Assembly (NCBI GenBank): GCA_009833045.1
Contig: WUUP01000002.1
Coordinates: forward strand, 595,427 to 659,426
Reading direction: 5' to 3'
Origin: Saprospirales bacterium GYS_P2D
Lineage (GTDB): Bacteria > Bacteroidota > Bacteroidia > Chitinophagales > Saprospiraceae
DNA: 64,000 nucleotides
Shown here one piece after another: positions 9,941 through 19,482 of this stretch (the first letter of the stretch is position 1; each line of letters starts with the position of its first letter). Both the position numbers and the translations under genes were made by a program. A model generated the notes under the pieces. That model searched no databases. It saw only the letters and a program-made list of their open reading frames with translations, and was not told the DNA's origin.

Positions 9941-10888
9941 CTATTTGGAGCTATTACGACGGAAAACCAAGATCAGTAAGAAGCCTAACAAGAGTGAGAT
10001 GGCAATGATAATATAGAAGGCCCCAGGTGTATCTTTGAGGGGTAAATGTGCCAAGTTCATCCCGTAAAAACTGGCTACCAATGTAGGCACCATGAGTATG
10101 ATCGTGATGATCGTGAGTTTATGGATGACTATGTTCAGATTATTAGATATGATCGATGCATAGGCCTCCATAGTACCACTCAAGATATTGGTATGCACGT
10201 TAGCCATTTCGAGGGCCTGACTATTGTCGATGATGATATCCTCAAAAAGGTCTTGATATTCTTCATCATTTCGAATACCTAGGAAATCGGACCGTCTCAT
10301 TTTTTGATTGAGTAGATCATTATCACTGAGAGAGTTCATGAGATAGACTAATGACTTTTCGATACGGAGGAGCTGCTGTAGCTCTTTATTTCTACTCGAG
10401 TTGTAGAGCTCTTTTTCTATCAGATTTCGTTTGAGATTGAGTTTCTTAAGACCATCTAAAAACTGAAATACCGTCTGCTCAAATAATTGTAACACGAACT
10501 TTCGTTGATCCTTTGGGTCAAAGTTTTTAACCCTCCCTTTGAGAAATTTGGTAATTATGGCATTCTCCATAGCCGAGATAGTCAATATCCTATCTTCTAA
10601 TAAAATCATACCTATCGGCGCAGTGATGTAGAGAGCATCACTTTCTTTTTCATCTGCATTGGGCACAGGAGTATTGATCACTATAAGTCGGAGGCCATCC
10701 TCCCTCTCATATCTCGATCGTTCATCGATATCCAGTGAATCAGTCAAGAAATCTAAAGGAATATTTTCGAGCTGTGCGATGTACTCCAGCTCCGAATTGT
10801 CCAGTGGCGCTGAGACATGTATCCAGTCAGCCTGTGCTCTCTCTACCTCGACTATACCGGCTCCCTCCTTTTGAAAGTATTGAATCAT
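9941..10888 (-). CDS. CorA family divalent cation transporter
   Basis: A 315-residue inner-membrane channel protein for Mg2+ or related cations. A large soluble N-terminal domain with long helices (about 130-240) is followed by two transmembrane helices near the C-terminus (about 250-272 and 288-308). The signature YGMN loop sits between them (FYGMNLAHLPL), and the cytoplasmic tail is basic (FRRNSSK). Length and layout fit the CorA family, though substrate (Mg, Co or Zn) cannot be assigned. It is a single gene, divergent from yidC. Confidence 0.93.
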   Translation of the reverse strand: MIQYFQKEGAGIVEVERAQADWIHVSAPLDNSELEYIAQLENIPLDFLTDSLDIDERSRYEREDGLRLIVINTPVPNADEKESDALYITAPIGMILLEDRILTISAMENAIITKFLKGRVKNFDPKDQRKFVLQLFEQTVFQFLDGLKKLNLKRNLIEKELYNSSRNKELQQLLRIEKSLVYLMNSLSDNDLLNQKMRRSDFLGIRNDEEYQDLFEDIIIDNSQALEMANVHTNILSGTMEAYASIISNNLNIVIHKLTIITIILMVPTLVASFYGMNLAHLPLKDTPGAFYIIIAISLLLGFLLILVFRRNSSK

Positions 10889-11096
10889 AGCTTGGTCTAT
10901 TATCGGTTATTCAATACATCAGACACCGCTGGCATCAGATAAGTTTTCTCTCGATTGAGCCACAAAAATAGTATAGATATCAAAATGGTCTGTTATTTTT
11001 TCATAAATCAGCTCCCTATCAGCCGTTAGTATCCTACTCCATCCTACACTCATCTATGCTGCGCAGGAATTAATCCAATAGAATGATCCAAAATTG

Positions 11097-11104
11097 TACC
11101 TTTG
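11097..11104 (+). promoter_or_regulatory. -7 promoter box (TACCTTTG) for yidC
   Basis: TACCTTTG matches the Bacteroidota -7 consensus TAnnTTTG and lies 36 bases before the yidC ATG, giving a short leader. No clear -33 TTTG is visible at 19-21 bases upstream. The rest of the 251-base gap 10889-11139 shows nothing else recognisable. Confidence 0.6.
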
Positions 11105-11139
11105 CCCGAATTTTGAAGAAAACCTGAAATCAGGATAGA

Positions 11140-12993
11140 ATGGAAAGAAATCAGATCATTGGATTTTCACTTATCTTCTTATTGATCATGGCATGGAGCA
11201 TATTCAATGCCCCTGAAGAAATCGAAGAAGTCCCCAATGAAGAAGTAGTAGAAAATACAACAGCTCCCGCTGCCGAGTCTACAGCCACTACCTCTACATA
11301 TAACATCAATGCCAATAAAGATAGTCTCTCTGACGGCGAGCTCTCAATACTCAGAAATCAATATGACCTATTCGCTCCAGCGGCAGTAGGCGCAGTATCA
11401 GAGACGACCATAGAAAATAGCAAAATGAAAGTGACCATCTCCAATAAAGGGGGACAGATCACCGCTATCGAGCTAAAAGATCACTTCAAAATCTGGGAAG
11501 ATGAAAACGGTGAAGACAAAAAATCACTGGTACAGCTCCTCGAGGACCAGAAAAACGAAATCAACTATAAACTGACTGTCAATGGTCGTCAAGTCAATAC
11601 CAAAGATCTATTCTTTGATGTAGAGAAAAAAGGTAGCACTGGGGCTAATCTCATCTTAAATGGTGAGAATGGTGCGACTTTCGTCCAAGAGTATAGTCTT
11701 GAGACTGATAGCTATCACATCAGCTATCGCCTCGTATCTCAAGGACTCAACGGAGTCCTCAATGAAGCCACCCTCGAGATCCAAAACTATTTGGATCAAA
11801 TCGAGAAAAATGTAATGTTTGAAAAGCGCTACTCGACTGTCTACTTCAAAGAAAAAGGAGACGACTCTGACTTCTGTAGCTGTACAGCAGACGATATAGA
11901 AGATGAGCAAGATAAATCTATTGAATGGTTTTCCTTTGCTAATCAGTTTTTCAATACATCATATATTACAAAAGACGCCAGCTTTGACGGTCTGATCGCC
12001 TCTACAGAGATGATGGAGGACGCCACAGGCAATCTAAAACTGACAACTGCTACCGCAGGGATACCGCTCAATGGCAATGGCTCGTTTGATATGACTATCT
12101 ATGCGGGACCCAATGAGTATCAGAATCTTAAGGCCTTCAATAATGATCTCCAAGAAGTGATCCCATTTGGACGCAGCATCTTTGGAGATATTAATCGTGT
12201 ATTCATCAGACCATTCTTTGACTGGTTGACAGGATTCGTAAGTAGTAAGGGATTAGTGATCATCCTATTGATATTCATCATCAAGATGGCGCTCTACCCA
12301 CTCACCTACAAGATGCTCCACTCACAGGCTAAAATGGGCGTACTTAAACCTCAGATAGCTGGACTGAAGGACAAGTATAAAGATGATGCTCAAAAGCAGC
12401 AGATGGAGACTATGAAGATCTATCGTGAATATGGTGTCAATCCTATGGGAGGATGTATGCCGATGGTCATCCAGATGCCGATCTGGTATGCACTCTTTAG
12501 GTTTTTCCCAGCCTCTATCACTTTCAGACAGGAGCCTTTCCTTTGGGCTAAGGATCTATCGTCATACGATGCATTCATCCAGCTACCATTTGATATTCCT
12601 GGATTTGGTGGGCATTTGAGTTTATTCACCGTACTATGGGCAGTGACTACGGTCATCTACACCTACTATAATATGCGCCACATGGATATGACGGCTAATC
12701 CTGCTATGAAATATGTGCAGTATCTCATGCCGCTGATGTTCTTTGTATTTTTCAATAATTATGCATCAGGTTTGACGTGCTACATGTTTTTCTCTAATCT
12801 CATCAATATTGCACAGACTGTCATCACTAAGAAGTTTGTATTTGATGATGAAAAGATCCTGAAAGAGCTGAATATCAAGAAGGCGAAACCAAAGAAAAAG
12901 GGAGGATTTCAGGCTCGTCTGGAAGAAGCGATGAAGCAACAGCAGAAAATACAGGAACAGAAGGCCTCACAAGAGCGCAAGAAGAAAAAATAA
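11140..12993 (+). CDS. yidC: membrane protein insertase YidC
   Basis: A 617-residue inner-membrane insertase that places proteins into the membrane with or without SecYEG. It has an N-terminal transmembrane helix (about 5-22), an acidic linker, a large periplasmic beta-domain (about 85-350) and a C-terminal five-helix 60KD_IMP core (about 365-580) with LTYKMLHSQAKMGVLKPQI and MGGCMPMVIQMPIWYALFRF. It ends in a lysine-rich tail (QERKKKK) that may contact ribosomes. Length is normal for the Bacteroidota two-part YidC. gpsA follows 45 bases later on the same strand. Confidence 0.97.
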   Translation: MERNQIIGFSLIFLLIMAWSIFNAPEEIEEVPNEEVVENTTAPAAESTATTSTYNINANKDSLSDGELSILRNQYDLFAPAAVGAVSETTIENSKMKVTISNKGGQITAIELKDHFKIWEDENGEDKKSLVQLLEDQKNEINYKLTVNGRQVNTKDLFFDVEKKGSTGANLILNGENGATFVQEYSLETDSYHISYRLVSQGLNGVLNEATLEIQNYLDQIEKNVMFEKRYSTVYFKEKGDDSDFCSCTADDIEDEQDKSIEWFSFANQFFNTSYITKDASFDGLIASTEMMEDATGNLKLTTATAGIPLNGNGSFDMTIYAGPNEYQNLKAFNNDLQEVIPFGRSIFGDINRVFIRPFFDWLTGFVSSKGLVIILLIFIIKMALYPLTYKMLHSQAKMGVLKPQIAGLKDKYKDDAQKQQMETMKIYREYGVNPMGGCMPMVIQMPIWYALFRFFPASITFRQEPFLWAKDLSSYDAFIQLPFDIPGFGGHLSLFTVLWAVTTVIYTYYNMRHMDMTANPAMKYVQYLMPLMFFVFFNNYASGLTCYMFFSNLINIAQTVITKKFVFDDEKILKELNIKKAKPKKKGGFQARLEEAMKQQQKIQEQKASQERKKKK

Positions 12994-13038
12994 TCGTGAT
13001 ATCTTAGGCATCATGATAGATCTCATAGCTTGTCTCAT

Positions 13039-14082
13039 ATGATCCCGCAGACCATAGGTATTATCGGTGGTGGCAAATTTGGATTAGCTATAGCTAAACT
13101 ACTCTCGCCTACTGTAGATGTACTACTCTACAGTAGACGCACGTCTCTGACCGATAGCATCAATGCTGATCACAGCTATCGAGATATCACATTCTCTGAT
13201 AATGTACGAGGGACTAATGATCTCAAATCAGTCTGTCAGCGCTGTCGGACGATCTATATCGTGACCAGCTCCGTACATCTGCGCAAAGTCACTCATGAGA
13301 TGGCTCCCTATCTATCACCTGAGCATATCCTCATACATGGGACTAAAGGCTTTGACCTCCTACCTTATGAGATCGAAGATCCCAATGCTATACACTCTCA
13401 GATCAGTTTTTCAGATATCAAGACGATGAGTGAGGTCATACTCGAGGAGACGGATGTCATCCGAGTGGGAGCAATATGTGGCCCAAATTTGGCAGCTGAA
13501 ATCATCGAAGGACTCCCTACGGCCACAGTCATCGCCAGTGAGTATGATGAAGTCATCAAGAAGTGTCGGGATCTACTGACAGGACCCAGTTTTTTCGTGT
13601 TTGGATCCTATGATCTACGTGGCGCAGAGCTCGCTGGTGCACTCAAAAATGTCATCGCCATTGCCTCTGGAATACTCAAAGGTCGTCAGCTGGGCAAGAA
13701 CGCAGAGGCCATGCTCATCACTAAAGGTCTGTCAGAAATCATTAAAATCGCTGAAGTCATGGGTGGTAGCTACGAGGCATTTCTCGGGACAGCAGGTATC
13801 GGAGATCTGATAGCCACCGCTACCTCAGAGAAAAGCCGAAACTTCTCCTGTGGAATGCGTATCGCTCAGGGCGAAAAAACAGAAGATATCGTAGCATCCA
13901 TGGATGAAGTAGTCGAGGGCCTAAGATCGCTCAAGATCGCACATCATATCATCAAGCGCTACCGTATCGTAGCTCCCATCATCAGTAGCATCTACTCTAT
14001 CATCTATGAGGATAGCGATATCGAGTTTAGCATTAATAAGCTGATGAGATTTCCCTATGCATCAGACGTCGACTTCTTATGA
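13039..14082 (+). CDS. gpsA: NAD(P)H-dependent glycerol-3-phosphate dehydrogenase
   Basis: A 347-residue enzyme reducing dihydroxyacetone phosphate to sn-glycerol-3-phosphate for phospholipid synthesis. The Rossmann motif GIIGGGKFGLAIAKLL opens the protein; GTKGF, CGPNLAAEI, GALKNVIAIASGIL (catalytic lysine) and GTAGIGDLIATATS follow in family order. The frame also allows a TTG at 13030, but the ATG at 13039 places the Rossmann strand at the usual distance from the start. The gene follows yidC closely and may share its transcript. Confidence 0.93.
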   Translation: MIPQTIGIIGGGKFGLAIAKLLSPTVDVLLYSRRTSLTDSINADHSYRDITFSDNVRGTNDLKSVCQRCRTIYIVTSSVHLRKVTHEMAPYLSPEHILIHGTKGFDLLPYEIEDPNAIHSQISFSDIKTMSEVILEETDVIRVGAICGPNLAAEIIEGLPTATVIASEYDEVIKKCRDLLTGPSFFVFGSYDLRGAELAGALKNVIAIASGILKGRQLGKNAEAMLITKGLSEIIKIAEVMGGSYEAFLGTAGIGDLIATATSEKSRNFSCGMRIAQGEKTEDIVASMDEVVEGLRSLKIAHHIIKRYRIVAPIISSIYSIIYEDSDIEFSINKLMRFPYASDVDFL

Positions 14083-14182
14083 GATGGCCCATCCTTTATG
14101 TTGATTTCTTATCAGCGGTAGGACATTCATCTGATCTGTGATAGTTATATATTTATGTTTTTTAAAATATATAAGACTTGAG

Positions 14183-15430
14183 ATGATAGAGAAGATTACC
14201 TGTCCTAACTGTGATCACAGATTTGATATAGAGAGTGTATTGGCGAGTGATCTCAAAAAGCAACAGGCAAAAGAGCTCGCCGTGATCAAGCAGCAGATGC
14301 AGGTCGAGCAAAATCAACGACTCCGCCAACTGGAGGAGGATCGAAAACAGTTTGAGCAAAAGAAACAACGAGAGAATGAGCTATTCATGCAAAAGCTCGA
14401 AAAGGAAAAGAAGCAAATAGCCGAAAGTCTAAAGACTAAAATAGCTGAAGACTACAAGACTCAAATAGAACTTCAAAATAAAGAGCTCCTCGAATCTCAG
14501 TCCAAAATAAAAGCTCTGCAGTCAAAAGAGTTGGAGCTCATGCAAATGCAGCGCAAAATGGACCAAATGCTACAGCAAAAAGAGATCGACTTACAAAAGA
14601 AAATGATCGAAGAGCGTGGCAAGATCCAAGAAGAACTCCAAAAACAACTCAGTCAAGAAATGGAGCTCAAAATGCTGGAGAAAGACAAAAAGCTGGAAGA
14701 TCAGCACAAGCTAATAGAAGAACTCAAACGAAAGTCCGAACAAGGATCTATGCAACTCCAAGGTGAAATCCAAGAGCTGGCGATAGAAGAGTACCTAAAA
14801 TACCAATTCCCCTTTGACCAAATCGAAGAGGTCAAAAAGGGACAAGTGGGAGCCGACACCCTACAGGTCGTGATCAATAGTCATCAGGAAGTCTGTGGGC
14901 GCATCGTATATGAGTCTAAGCGTACCAAGAGCTTCTCTAATGAATGGATCAAAAAGCTAAAGATCGATCAACAGCGCATCAAGGCAGATATAGCCGTGAT
15001 CGTCACAGAGACTATGCCAAAGGATATGAAAGGCTTCGGTGAGATGGATGGCATCTGGGTATGTTCTTTTGAGGACTTCAAGAGTCTCTGTGCAGTGCTG
15101 AGACATATACTGCTGAGGACAGCAGCAGTGCAGACTGCGCAAGAAAACAAAGGAGATAAAATGGAATTTCTCTATAATTACTTGACGGGCGGCGAATTCA
15201 AAATGCAGCTCATGAGCATCGTCGATAGTCATAAGACTATGAAAGATGATCTCGATAGAGAAAAACGCTCTATGATGGGTCACTGGAAGAAAAGAGAAAA
15301 ACAACTCGATGTAGTCATCGAAAATGCAGTAAACATGTACGGTAGCATCAAGGGCATCGCAGGTAGTAGCCTACCCAATATCGATAGTCTCGAACTACCC
15401 GAAGCCGATGATATCGGCCAATTGATATAA
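14183..15430 (+). CDS. DUF2130 domain-containing coiled-coil protein
   Basis: A 415-residue protein starting with a small zinc-ribbon-like motif (CPNCDHRFD, with only two cysteines), then a very charged coiled coil over about 25-210 rich in Lys, Glu and Gln. A conserved DUF2130 domain follows at about 210-400 (LQGEIQELAIEEYLKYQFP, then VYESKRTKSFSNEWIKKLK and VIVTETMP). The VYESKRTK...W pattern resembles restriction-nuclease folds (E-x-K), which is a family-level suggestion only. The frame is open from 14138, but the ATG at 14183 starts right before the CPNC motif. No transmembrane segment. It precedes another coiled-coil gene on the same strand; function unknown. Confidence 0.8.
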   Translation: MIEKITCPNCDHRFDIESVLASDLKKQQAKELAVIKQQMQVEQNQRLRQLEEDRKQFEQKKQRENELFMQKLEKEKKQIAESLKTKIAEDYKTQIELQNKELLESQSKIKALQSKELELMQMQRKMDQMLQQKEIDLQKKMIEERGKIQEELQKQLSQEMELKMLEKDKKLEDQHKLIEELKRKSEQGSMQLQGEIQELAIEEYLKYQFPFDQIEEVKKGQVGADTLQVVINSHQEVCGRIVYESKRTKSFSNEWIKKLKIDQQRIKADIAVIVTETMPKDMKGFGEMDGIWVCSFEDFKSLCAVLRHILLRTAAVQTAQENKGDKMEFLYNYLTGGEFKMQLMSIVDSHKTMKDDLDREKRSMMGHWKKREKQLDVVIENAVNMYGSIKGIAGSSLPNIDSLELPEADDIGQLI

Positions 15431-15544
15431 TAAATCCAAGAATTAATCGAATGGGATGAACCCTTAGATAAATAATTTCGGTTTTACAGATTGAAATGAG
15501 ATATTTAATTCGCTTTTAATAACTATAACCATAGACAAAACGAC

Positions 15545-16564
15545 ATGGCAGATTTTTCGAGTGTAGATAATATGACGACTAAGCCAAAATCTTTTTGGTC
15601 TCGACCAGAAGGAGTGACAGGCACCATATTTTTATTAGCCATATTAGGAGGCGTAGGATACCTATTAGCTACGAGTATCGGCGCTATTATAGCATTTACC
15701 TCATCATTATTAGGATTGGTCGTGACTATATTAGTCCTGGCTGCGATCGTATACATGGTCCTCGACCCTAAGATGAGAGCCTTAGTAGGCTACATGTATA
15801 AGAGCATCATGCGCAAGATCACAGGGATGTTCGTCACGATAGATCCAATCGGTATACTCAAAAACTATATCGACGATCTCGCTGACAATCTCAAGAAGAT
15901 GGGCAAGCAAATCGGCAATCTAAGAGGCCAAATGCGCAAGCTCAAAACTATCATGACTGATAATAATAAAGATATCGAGCAAAATATGCTCATGGCTCGT
16001 AAGGCTAAGCAAATGGGTAATGAAAAACAACTCATGCTCGCCAGTCGCAAAGCAGCTCGACTCAAAGAAAGCAACGAAAAATACGAAGCTTTACATAGCA
16101 AGATGAGCATCCTCTACAAGGTACTCACTAAAATGTACTCTAACTCAGAGATCCTACTCGAAGACACTAAAGATCAGGTGAAAGTGAAAGAGCAGGAAAG
16201 AAAAGCAATCCGTACCTCTCACTCTGCTATGAAATCAGCGATGAATATTATCTCGGGTAATAGTGACAAGAGAGCAATGTTTGATCAGGCAATGGAGGTA
16301 ATCGCAGACGATGTCGCCAATAAGGTGGGCGAAATGGAGCAGTTCATGGAGCTATCGTCTAACTTCATGGAGTCTGTAGATCTCCAGAATGGAATGTTTG
16401 AAGAGCAAGGTCTAAAGATGCTCGCTGAGTATGAAAAGAAAAGCTCTATCCTACTCCTCGGCGGCAAAGAACAGCTGGATGATGACACCCTCGATCTACA
16501 AGAGTACCAAAGAGAAAAAGAGAAAATCGTCAAAGACTCTGACTACAGCAGCCTGTTTGACTAA
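15545..16564 (+). CDS. membrane-anchored coiled-coil protein, PspA-like in layout
   Basis: A 339-residue protein that I do not assign to a named family. Two hydrophobic segments near the N-terminus (about 28-48 and 52-74) are followed by a soluble region of nearly continuous charged helix (about 100-330), with repeated Lys/Met/Gln and AxxAxx patterns (MLMARKAKQMG, LMLASRKAARLKES). The helix content and the amphipathic stretch MLDPKMRALV...KNYIDDLADNLKKMGKQ recall PspA/IM30-type membrane-remodelling proteins, but here the protein is fixed by transmembrane helices. The tail is acidic (DSDYSSLFD). It lies 114 bases after the DUF2130 gene. Confidence 0.7.
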   Translation: MADFSSVDNMTTKPKSFWSRPEGVTGTIFLLAILGGVGYLLATSIGAIIAFTSSLLGLVVTILVLAAIVYMVLDPKMRALVGYMYKSIMRKITGMFVTIDPIGILKNYIDDLADNLKKMGKQIGNLRGQMRKLKTIMTDNNKDIEQNMLMARKAKQMGNEKQLMLASRKAARLKESNEKYEALHSKMSILYKVLTKMYSNSEILLEDTKDQVKVKEQERKAIRTSHSAMKSAMNIISGNSDKRAMFDQAMEVIADDVANKVGEMEQFMELSSNFMESVDLQNGMFEEQGLKMLAEYEKKSSILLLGGKEQLDDDTLDLQEYQREKEKIVKDSDYSSLFD

Positions 16565-16579
16565 ATCTTTGATGAGATA

Positions 16580-17995
16580 TTAAGTATTAATGGTGATGCC
16601 TATCTCTTCTGCTTTCTTCAGCATGAACTGATAGGCATCTTCATGATTATTAGCTATCACTCCATCCAAAATCGCTTCTCGTATGGCATTTTTGATGATG
16701 CCTACCTGACGAGATGGAGGTATCTGAAAGGTATTCATGATCTCCTCTCCTGAGATTGGCGGTTGCCAGTTTCTTAGATTATCCTTCTCCTCGAGCTCTA
16801 TCATTTTTTCTTTGACGATCTCATAATTAGCAAGGTATCGCTCCATCTTCCGTGGATTCTTAGTCGTGATATCTGCCTCGCACAAGGTCATGAGATCATC
16901 TATATCTTCTCCGGCTTCATACAGCAATCTACGGATGGCCGAGTCAGTGATATTTTCTTTAGTCAGACTGATCGGTCTGAGATGCAGCCTGACTAACTTC
17001 TTGACATACAGCATCTTATGATCCAATGGCAGTTTGAGGTTTCTGAATATTTTGGGCGTCATGCCGGCGCCTACAGCATCATGACCATGAAATGTCCATC
17101 CTAAGCTCTTTTTAAATCGCTTAGTCTTTGGCTTGCCGATATCGTGCATGATCGCTGCCCATCTGAGCCATAGATCATCAGAGCTACGTGCCACATTATC
17201 CAGTACTTGGATAGTATGATAGTAGTTATCTTTATGCCCACGTCCATCTACATAGTCTACACCATACAGCTCATACATGTCTGGAAATATCAACTGGATC
17301 AATCCTGTATCCAGCAGATATTTGAATCCCACAGATGGTTGAGCTGCCAAGATGATCTTATTGAGCTCGGTCGTGATACGCTCCTGAGAGACTATAGATA
17401 TCCTATGAGCATTTCGCTTGATCCCCTCCAGCGTGACATCTTCTATGGCGAATCCTAACTGTGTCGCAAATCTCACCGCCCTCATCATCCGTAAAGGATC
17501 ATCAGAAAAGGTCTTGTCAGGATCCGTAGGCGTCCTAATGATCTGTGACTCCAGATCTGATAGCCCATCGAACGGATCTAAAAACGTACCCCACGTAGCT
17601 TCATTGAGAGAATAGGCTAATGCATTGATCGTAAAATCTCGGCGATTCTGATCATCCTGTAGCGTTCCTTTCGTCACTGATGGTTTTCTGGAGTCTGGTG
17701 AGTAGGATTCTTTTCTCGCTCCGACAAACTCTATCTCTAAGTCTCCCTCTCTGATCATCGCCGTACCAAATCGCTTGAATATCTTCGGACGTCCTACTTT
17801 TAGCCTTTTGGCTACAGCCGTAGAGAGATGGATGGCATCACCGATACATACTACATCTATATCCTTAGTAGGTCGATCCAGTATCTTATCCCTCACATAT
17901 CCTCCTATCAAATATGACTCCAGCTGGAGCTCATCCGCACAGGCCTGCACTGCTCTGAGTATCCGCAGTTCTCTCTTAGAAAATTCTATCTCCAA
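16580..17995 (-). CDS. cca: CCA tRNA nucleotidyltransferase with HD domain
   Basis: A 471-residue enzyme that builds or repairs the CCA end of tRNA. The class II nucleotidyltransferase head shows LIGGYVRDKILDRPTKDIDV (the GG-VRD loop and DxD metal ligands), then RRDFTINALAY and DPLRMMRAVRFATQLGF. An HD phosphohydrolase domain follows from about residue 245 (RWAAIMHDIGKP, then FHGHDAVGA), as in the HD-containing bacterial enzymes. The start MEIEFSKRELRIL fits. dusB lies 27 bases upstream on the same strand, so both tRNA-processing genes are probably cotranscribed. Confidence 0.95.
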   Translation of the reverse strand: MEIEFSKRELRILRAVQACADELQLESYLIGGYVRDKILDRPTKDIDVVCIGDAIHLSTAVAKRLKVGRPKIFKRFGTAMIREGDLEIEFVGARKESYSPDSRKPSVTKGTLQDDQNRRDFTINALAYSLNEATWGTFLDPFDGLSDLESQIIRTPTDPDKTFSDDPLRMMRAVRFATQLGFAIEDVTLEGIKRNAHRISIVSQERITTELNKIILAAQPSVGFKYLLDTGLIQLIFPDMYELYGVDYVDGRGHKDNYYHTIQVLDNVARSSDDLWLRWAAIMHDIGKPKTKRFKKSLGWTFHGHDAVGAGMTPKIFRNLKLPLDHKMLYVKKLVRLHLRPISLTKENITDSAIRRLLYEAGEDIDDLMTLCEADITTKNPRKMERYLANYEIVKEKMIELEEKDNLRNWQPPISGEEIMNTFQIPPSRQVGIIKNAIREAILDGVIANNHEDAYQFMLKKAEEIGITINT

Positions 17996-18022
17996 AATGT
18001 AATAGTTCTTGTCAGTATAGTA

Positions 18023-19015
18023 TTATGCGAGTATAGGCTCATCAGCATATCGACTCTCGATCGTATCTATGATCTGAAATATGGCATCTGGATCATCAGT
18101 AGTCACCAGCTTCTGTCTGAAATGCTTAATATCTCGGAGTCCTCTAAAGTAATTAGTGTAGTGCCGGCGCATCTCGACGACACCGAGCTTTTCGCCTTTC
18201 CACTCCAGACTATGCTTCAGGTGTTGCTTGACTACCCTTACTTTTTCGGCAATATCTGGTGGAGGGAGTATTTCTCCAGTTCTGACGTAATGTTTTATTT
18301 GTTTGAATATCCACGGATTGCCTATGCTGGCTCTGCCGATCATGAGACCATCGACACCATATTTCTCTTTGTATTCTACAGCTTTCTCAGGGCTATCGAT
18401 ATCCCCATTACCGATGACTGGGATGTGCAGTCTTGGATTTTCTTTGACTTCTCTGATATATGACCAGTCAGCCTCACCTTTGTACATCTGCTTTCGAGTA
18501 CGCCCGTGTATGGATATGGCGTGTATCCCTACATCCTGTAGACGCTCAGCGACTTCTACGATCTTGATGCTATCTTGATCCCAGCCGAGGCGAGTCTTGA
18601 CAGTGACTGGTAGTGATGTAGATTTCACGATTTCCTCAGTGAGTTTGACCATGCGAGGGATGTCTTGGAGGATGCCTGCTCCGGCCATCTTGCAGACCAC
18701 TTTTTTGACTGGACATCCAAAATTAATATCCAACACCTCTGGTTGGGCCTCCTCGACGATTTCTGCCGCCCTTTTCATGGAGTCGATCTCTGCGCCGAAA
18801 ATCTGAATACCTATTGGACGTTCATAGTCATAGATATCCATTTTCTCCAGTGATTTACGAGCATCACGTATGAGCCCCTCTACGGAGATGAACTCTGTAT
18901 ACATCATGTCACACTCCTGCTCCTTGCATAAGGCTCTGAATGGTGGATCTGACACATCTTCCATGGGTGCCAAAAACAAAGGGAAATCTTTGATCTCTAC
19001 TGGTCCAATTTTCAT
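18023..19015 (-). CDS. dusB: tRNA dihydrouridine synthase DusB
   Basis: A 330-residue FMN enzyme that reduces uridines in the tRNA D-loop. Family signatures: PLFLAPMEDVSDPPFRALC (TIM-barrel entry), INFGCPVKKVVCKMAGAGIL with the catalytic cysteine, TVKTRLGWD, ISIHGRTRKQMYKGEADW and PVIGNGDI...GLMIGRASIGNPWIF. The C-terminal helical domain is complete (MRRHYTNYFRGLRDIKHFR). It is transcribed away from a 233-base gap with a TATTTTTG box on its strand, and leads into cca. Confidence 0.95.
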   Translation of the reverse strand: MKIGPVEIKDFPLFLAPMEDVSDPPFRALCKEQECDMMYTEFISVEGLIRDARKSLEKMDIYDYERPIGIQIFGAEIDSMKRAAEIVEEAQPEVLDINFGCPVKKVVCKMAGAGILQDIPRMVKLTEEIVKSTSLPVTVKTRLGWDQDSIKIVEVAERLQDVGIHAISIHGRTRKQMYKGEADWSYIREVKENPRLHIPVIGNGDIDSPEKAVEYKEKYGVDGLMIGRASIGNPWIFKQIKHYVRTGEILPPPDIAEKVRVVKQHLKHSLEWKGEKLGVVEMRRHYTNYFRGLRDIKHFRQKLVTTDDPDAIFQIIDTIESRYADEPILA

Positions 19016-19100
19016 ATCTACTTAGCTATTCTTATTGGGGTTTTCTCCTATTATTCATATAAGCTTTCATCATATATGAAAAAAGAAGCATATAAGTCCA

Positions 19101-19108
19101 CAAAAATA
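19101..19108 (-). promoter_or_regulatory. -7 promoter box candidate for dusB-cca
   Basis: CAAAAATA on the plus strand reads TATTTTTG on the minus strand, matching TAnnTTTG, 86 bases upstream of the dusB start. No -33 TTTG is seen at the consensus distance, so this is a single-box match. Confidence 0.35.
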
Positions 19109-19218
19109 AGTATATTTAGAAAGATTAATTTTTTGTTAAGTCAATGACTTTCTAAATCACACAGCGTCATAAGAGCGTTAAATAATTGGTTAGATAGTTT
19201 TTTCATACTTTTCGGTTT

Positions 19219-19250
19219 AGAAGCTTACTTTAGGTAAGCTTCTTTTTTTT
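19219..19250 (+). terminator. intrinsic terminator on the plus strand
   Basis: AGAAGCTTAC (19219-19228), loop TTTAG, GTAAGCTTCT (19234-19243), then an unbroken T-tract to 19250. The stem has 10 perfect pairs. The T-tract is only on the plus strand; read on the minus strand the hairpin is followed by TAAACCG. Its T-tract overlaps the stop codon of the minus-strand DUF2905 gene. No plus-strand gene ends here; see the findings for a possible small RNA in 19016-19250. Confidence 0.8.
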
Positions 19251-19473
19251 ATCCTATCCGTTGGATGACCTTGATGATCAAATTGAGCAAAAGACTCAAT
19301 AATATCATAGTAGTAATCGGAAAATAAAACTTAAAATTTTCTCTCTCTATCCGGATATCTCCAGGTAGCCGGCCTATCCACTTCAGATAATCTCCAAAAA
19401 AGTAGAAGGCCATCCCGACAAACAGAATGACCACTCCTACAATTATTATCCATTTAGCATTGTCCTGATCCAT
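19249..19473 (-). CDS. DUF2905 domain-containing small membrane protein
   Basis: A 74-residue protein with two transmembrane helices (about 7-28 and 51-70) separated by a short loop with the family signature GRLPGDIRIERENFKFYFP. DUF2905 proteins are short, widespread and of unknown function. It starts 9 bases after the sugar nucleotidyltransferase stop codon (on the minus strand), so the two are likely cotranscribed. Confidence 0.88.
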   Translation of the reverse strand: MDQDNAKWIIIVGVVILFVGMAFYFFGDYLKWIGRLPGDIRIERENFKFYFPITTMILLSLLLNLIIKVIQRIG

Positions 19474-19482
19474 CTCAGGTCC

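Noticed and set aside
19016..19248. tRNA gene in the gap before DUF2905
   Set aside because: No T-arm GGTTCRA motif or cloverleaf could be found; I saw no tRNA or rRNA anywhere in the window.
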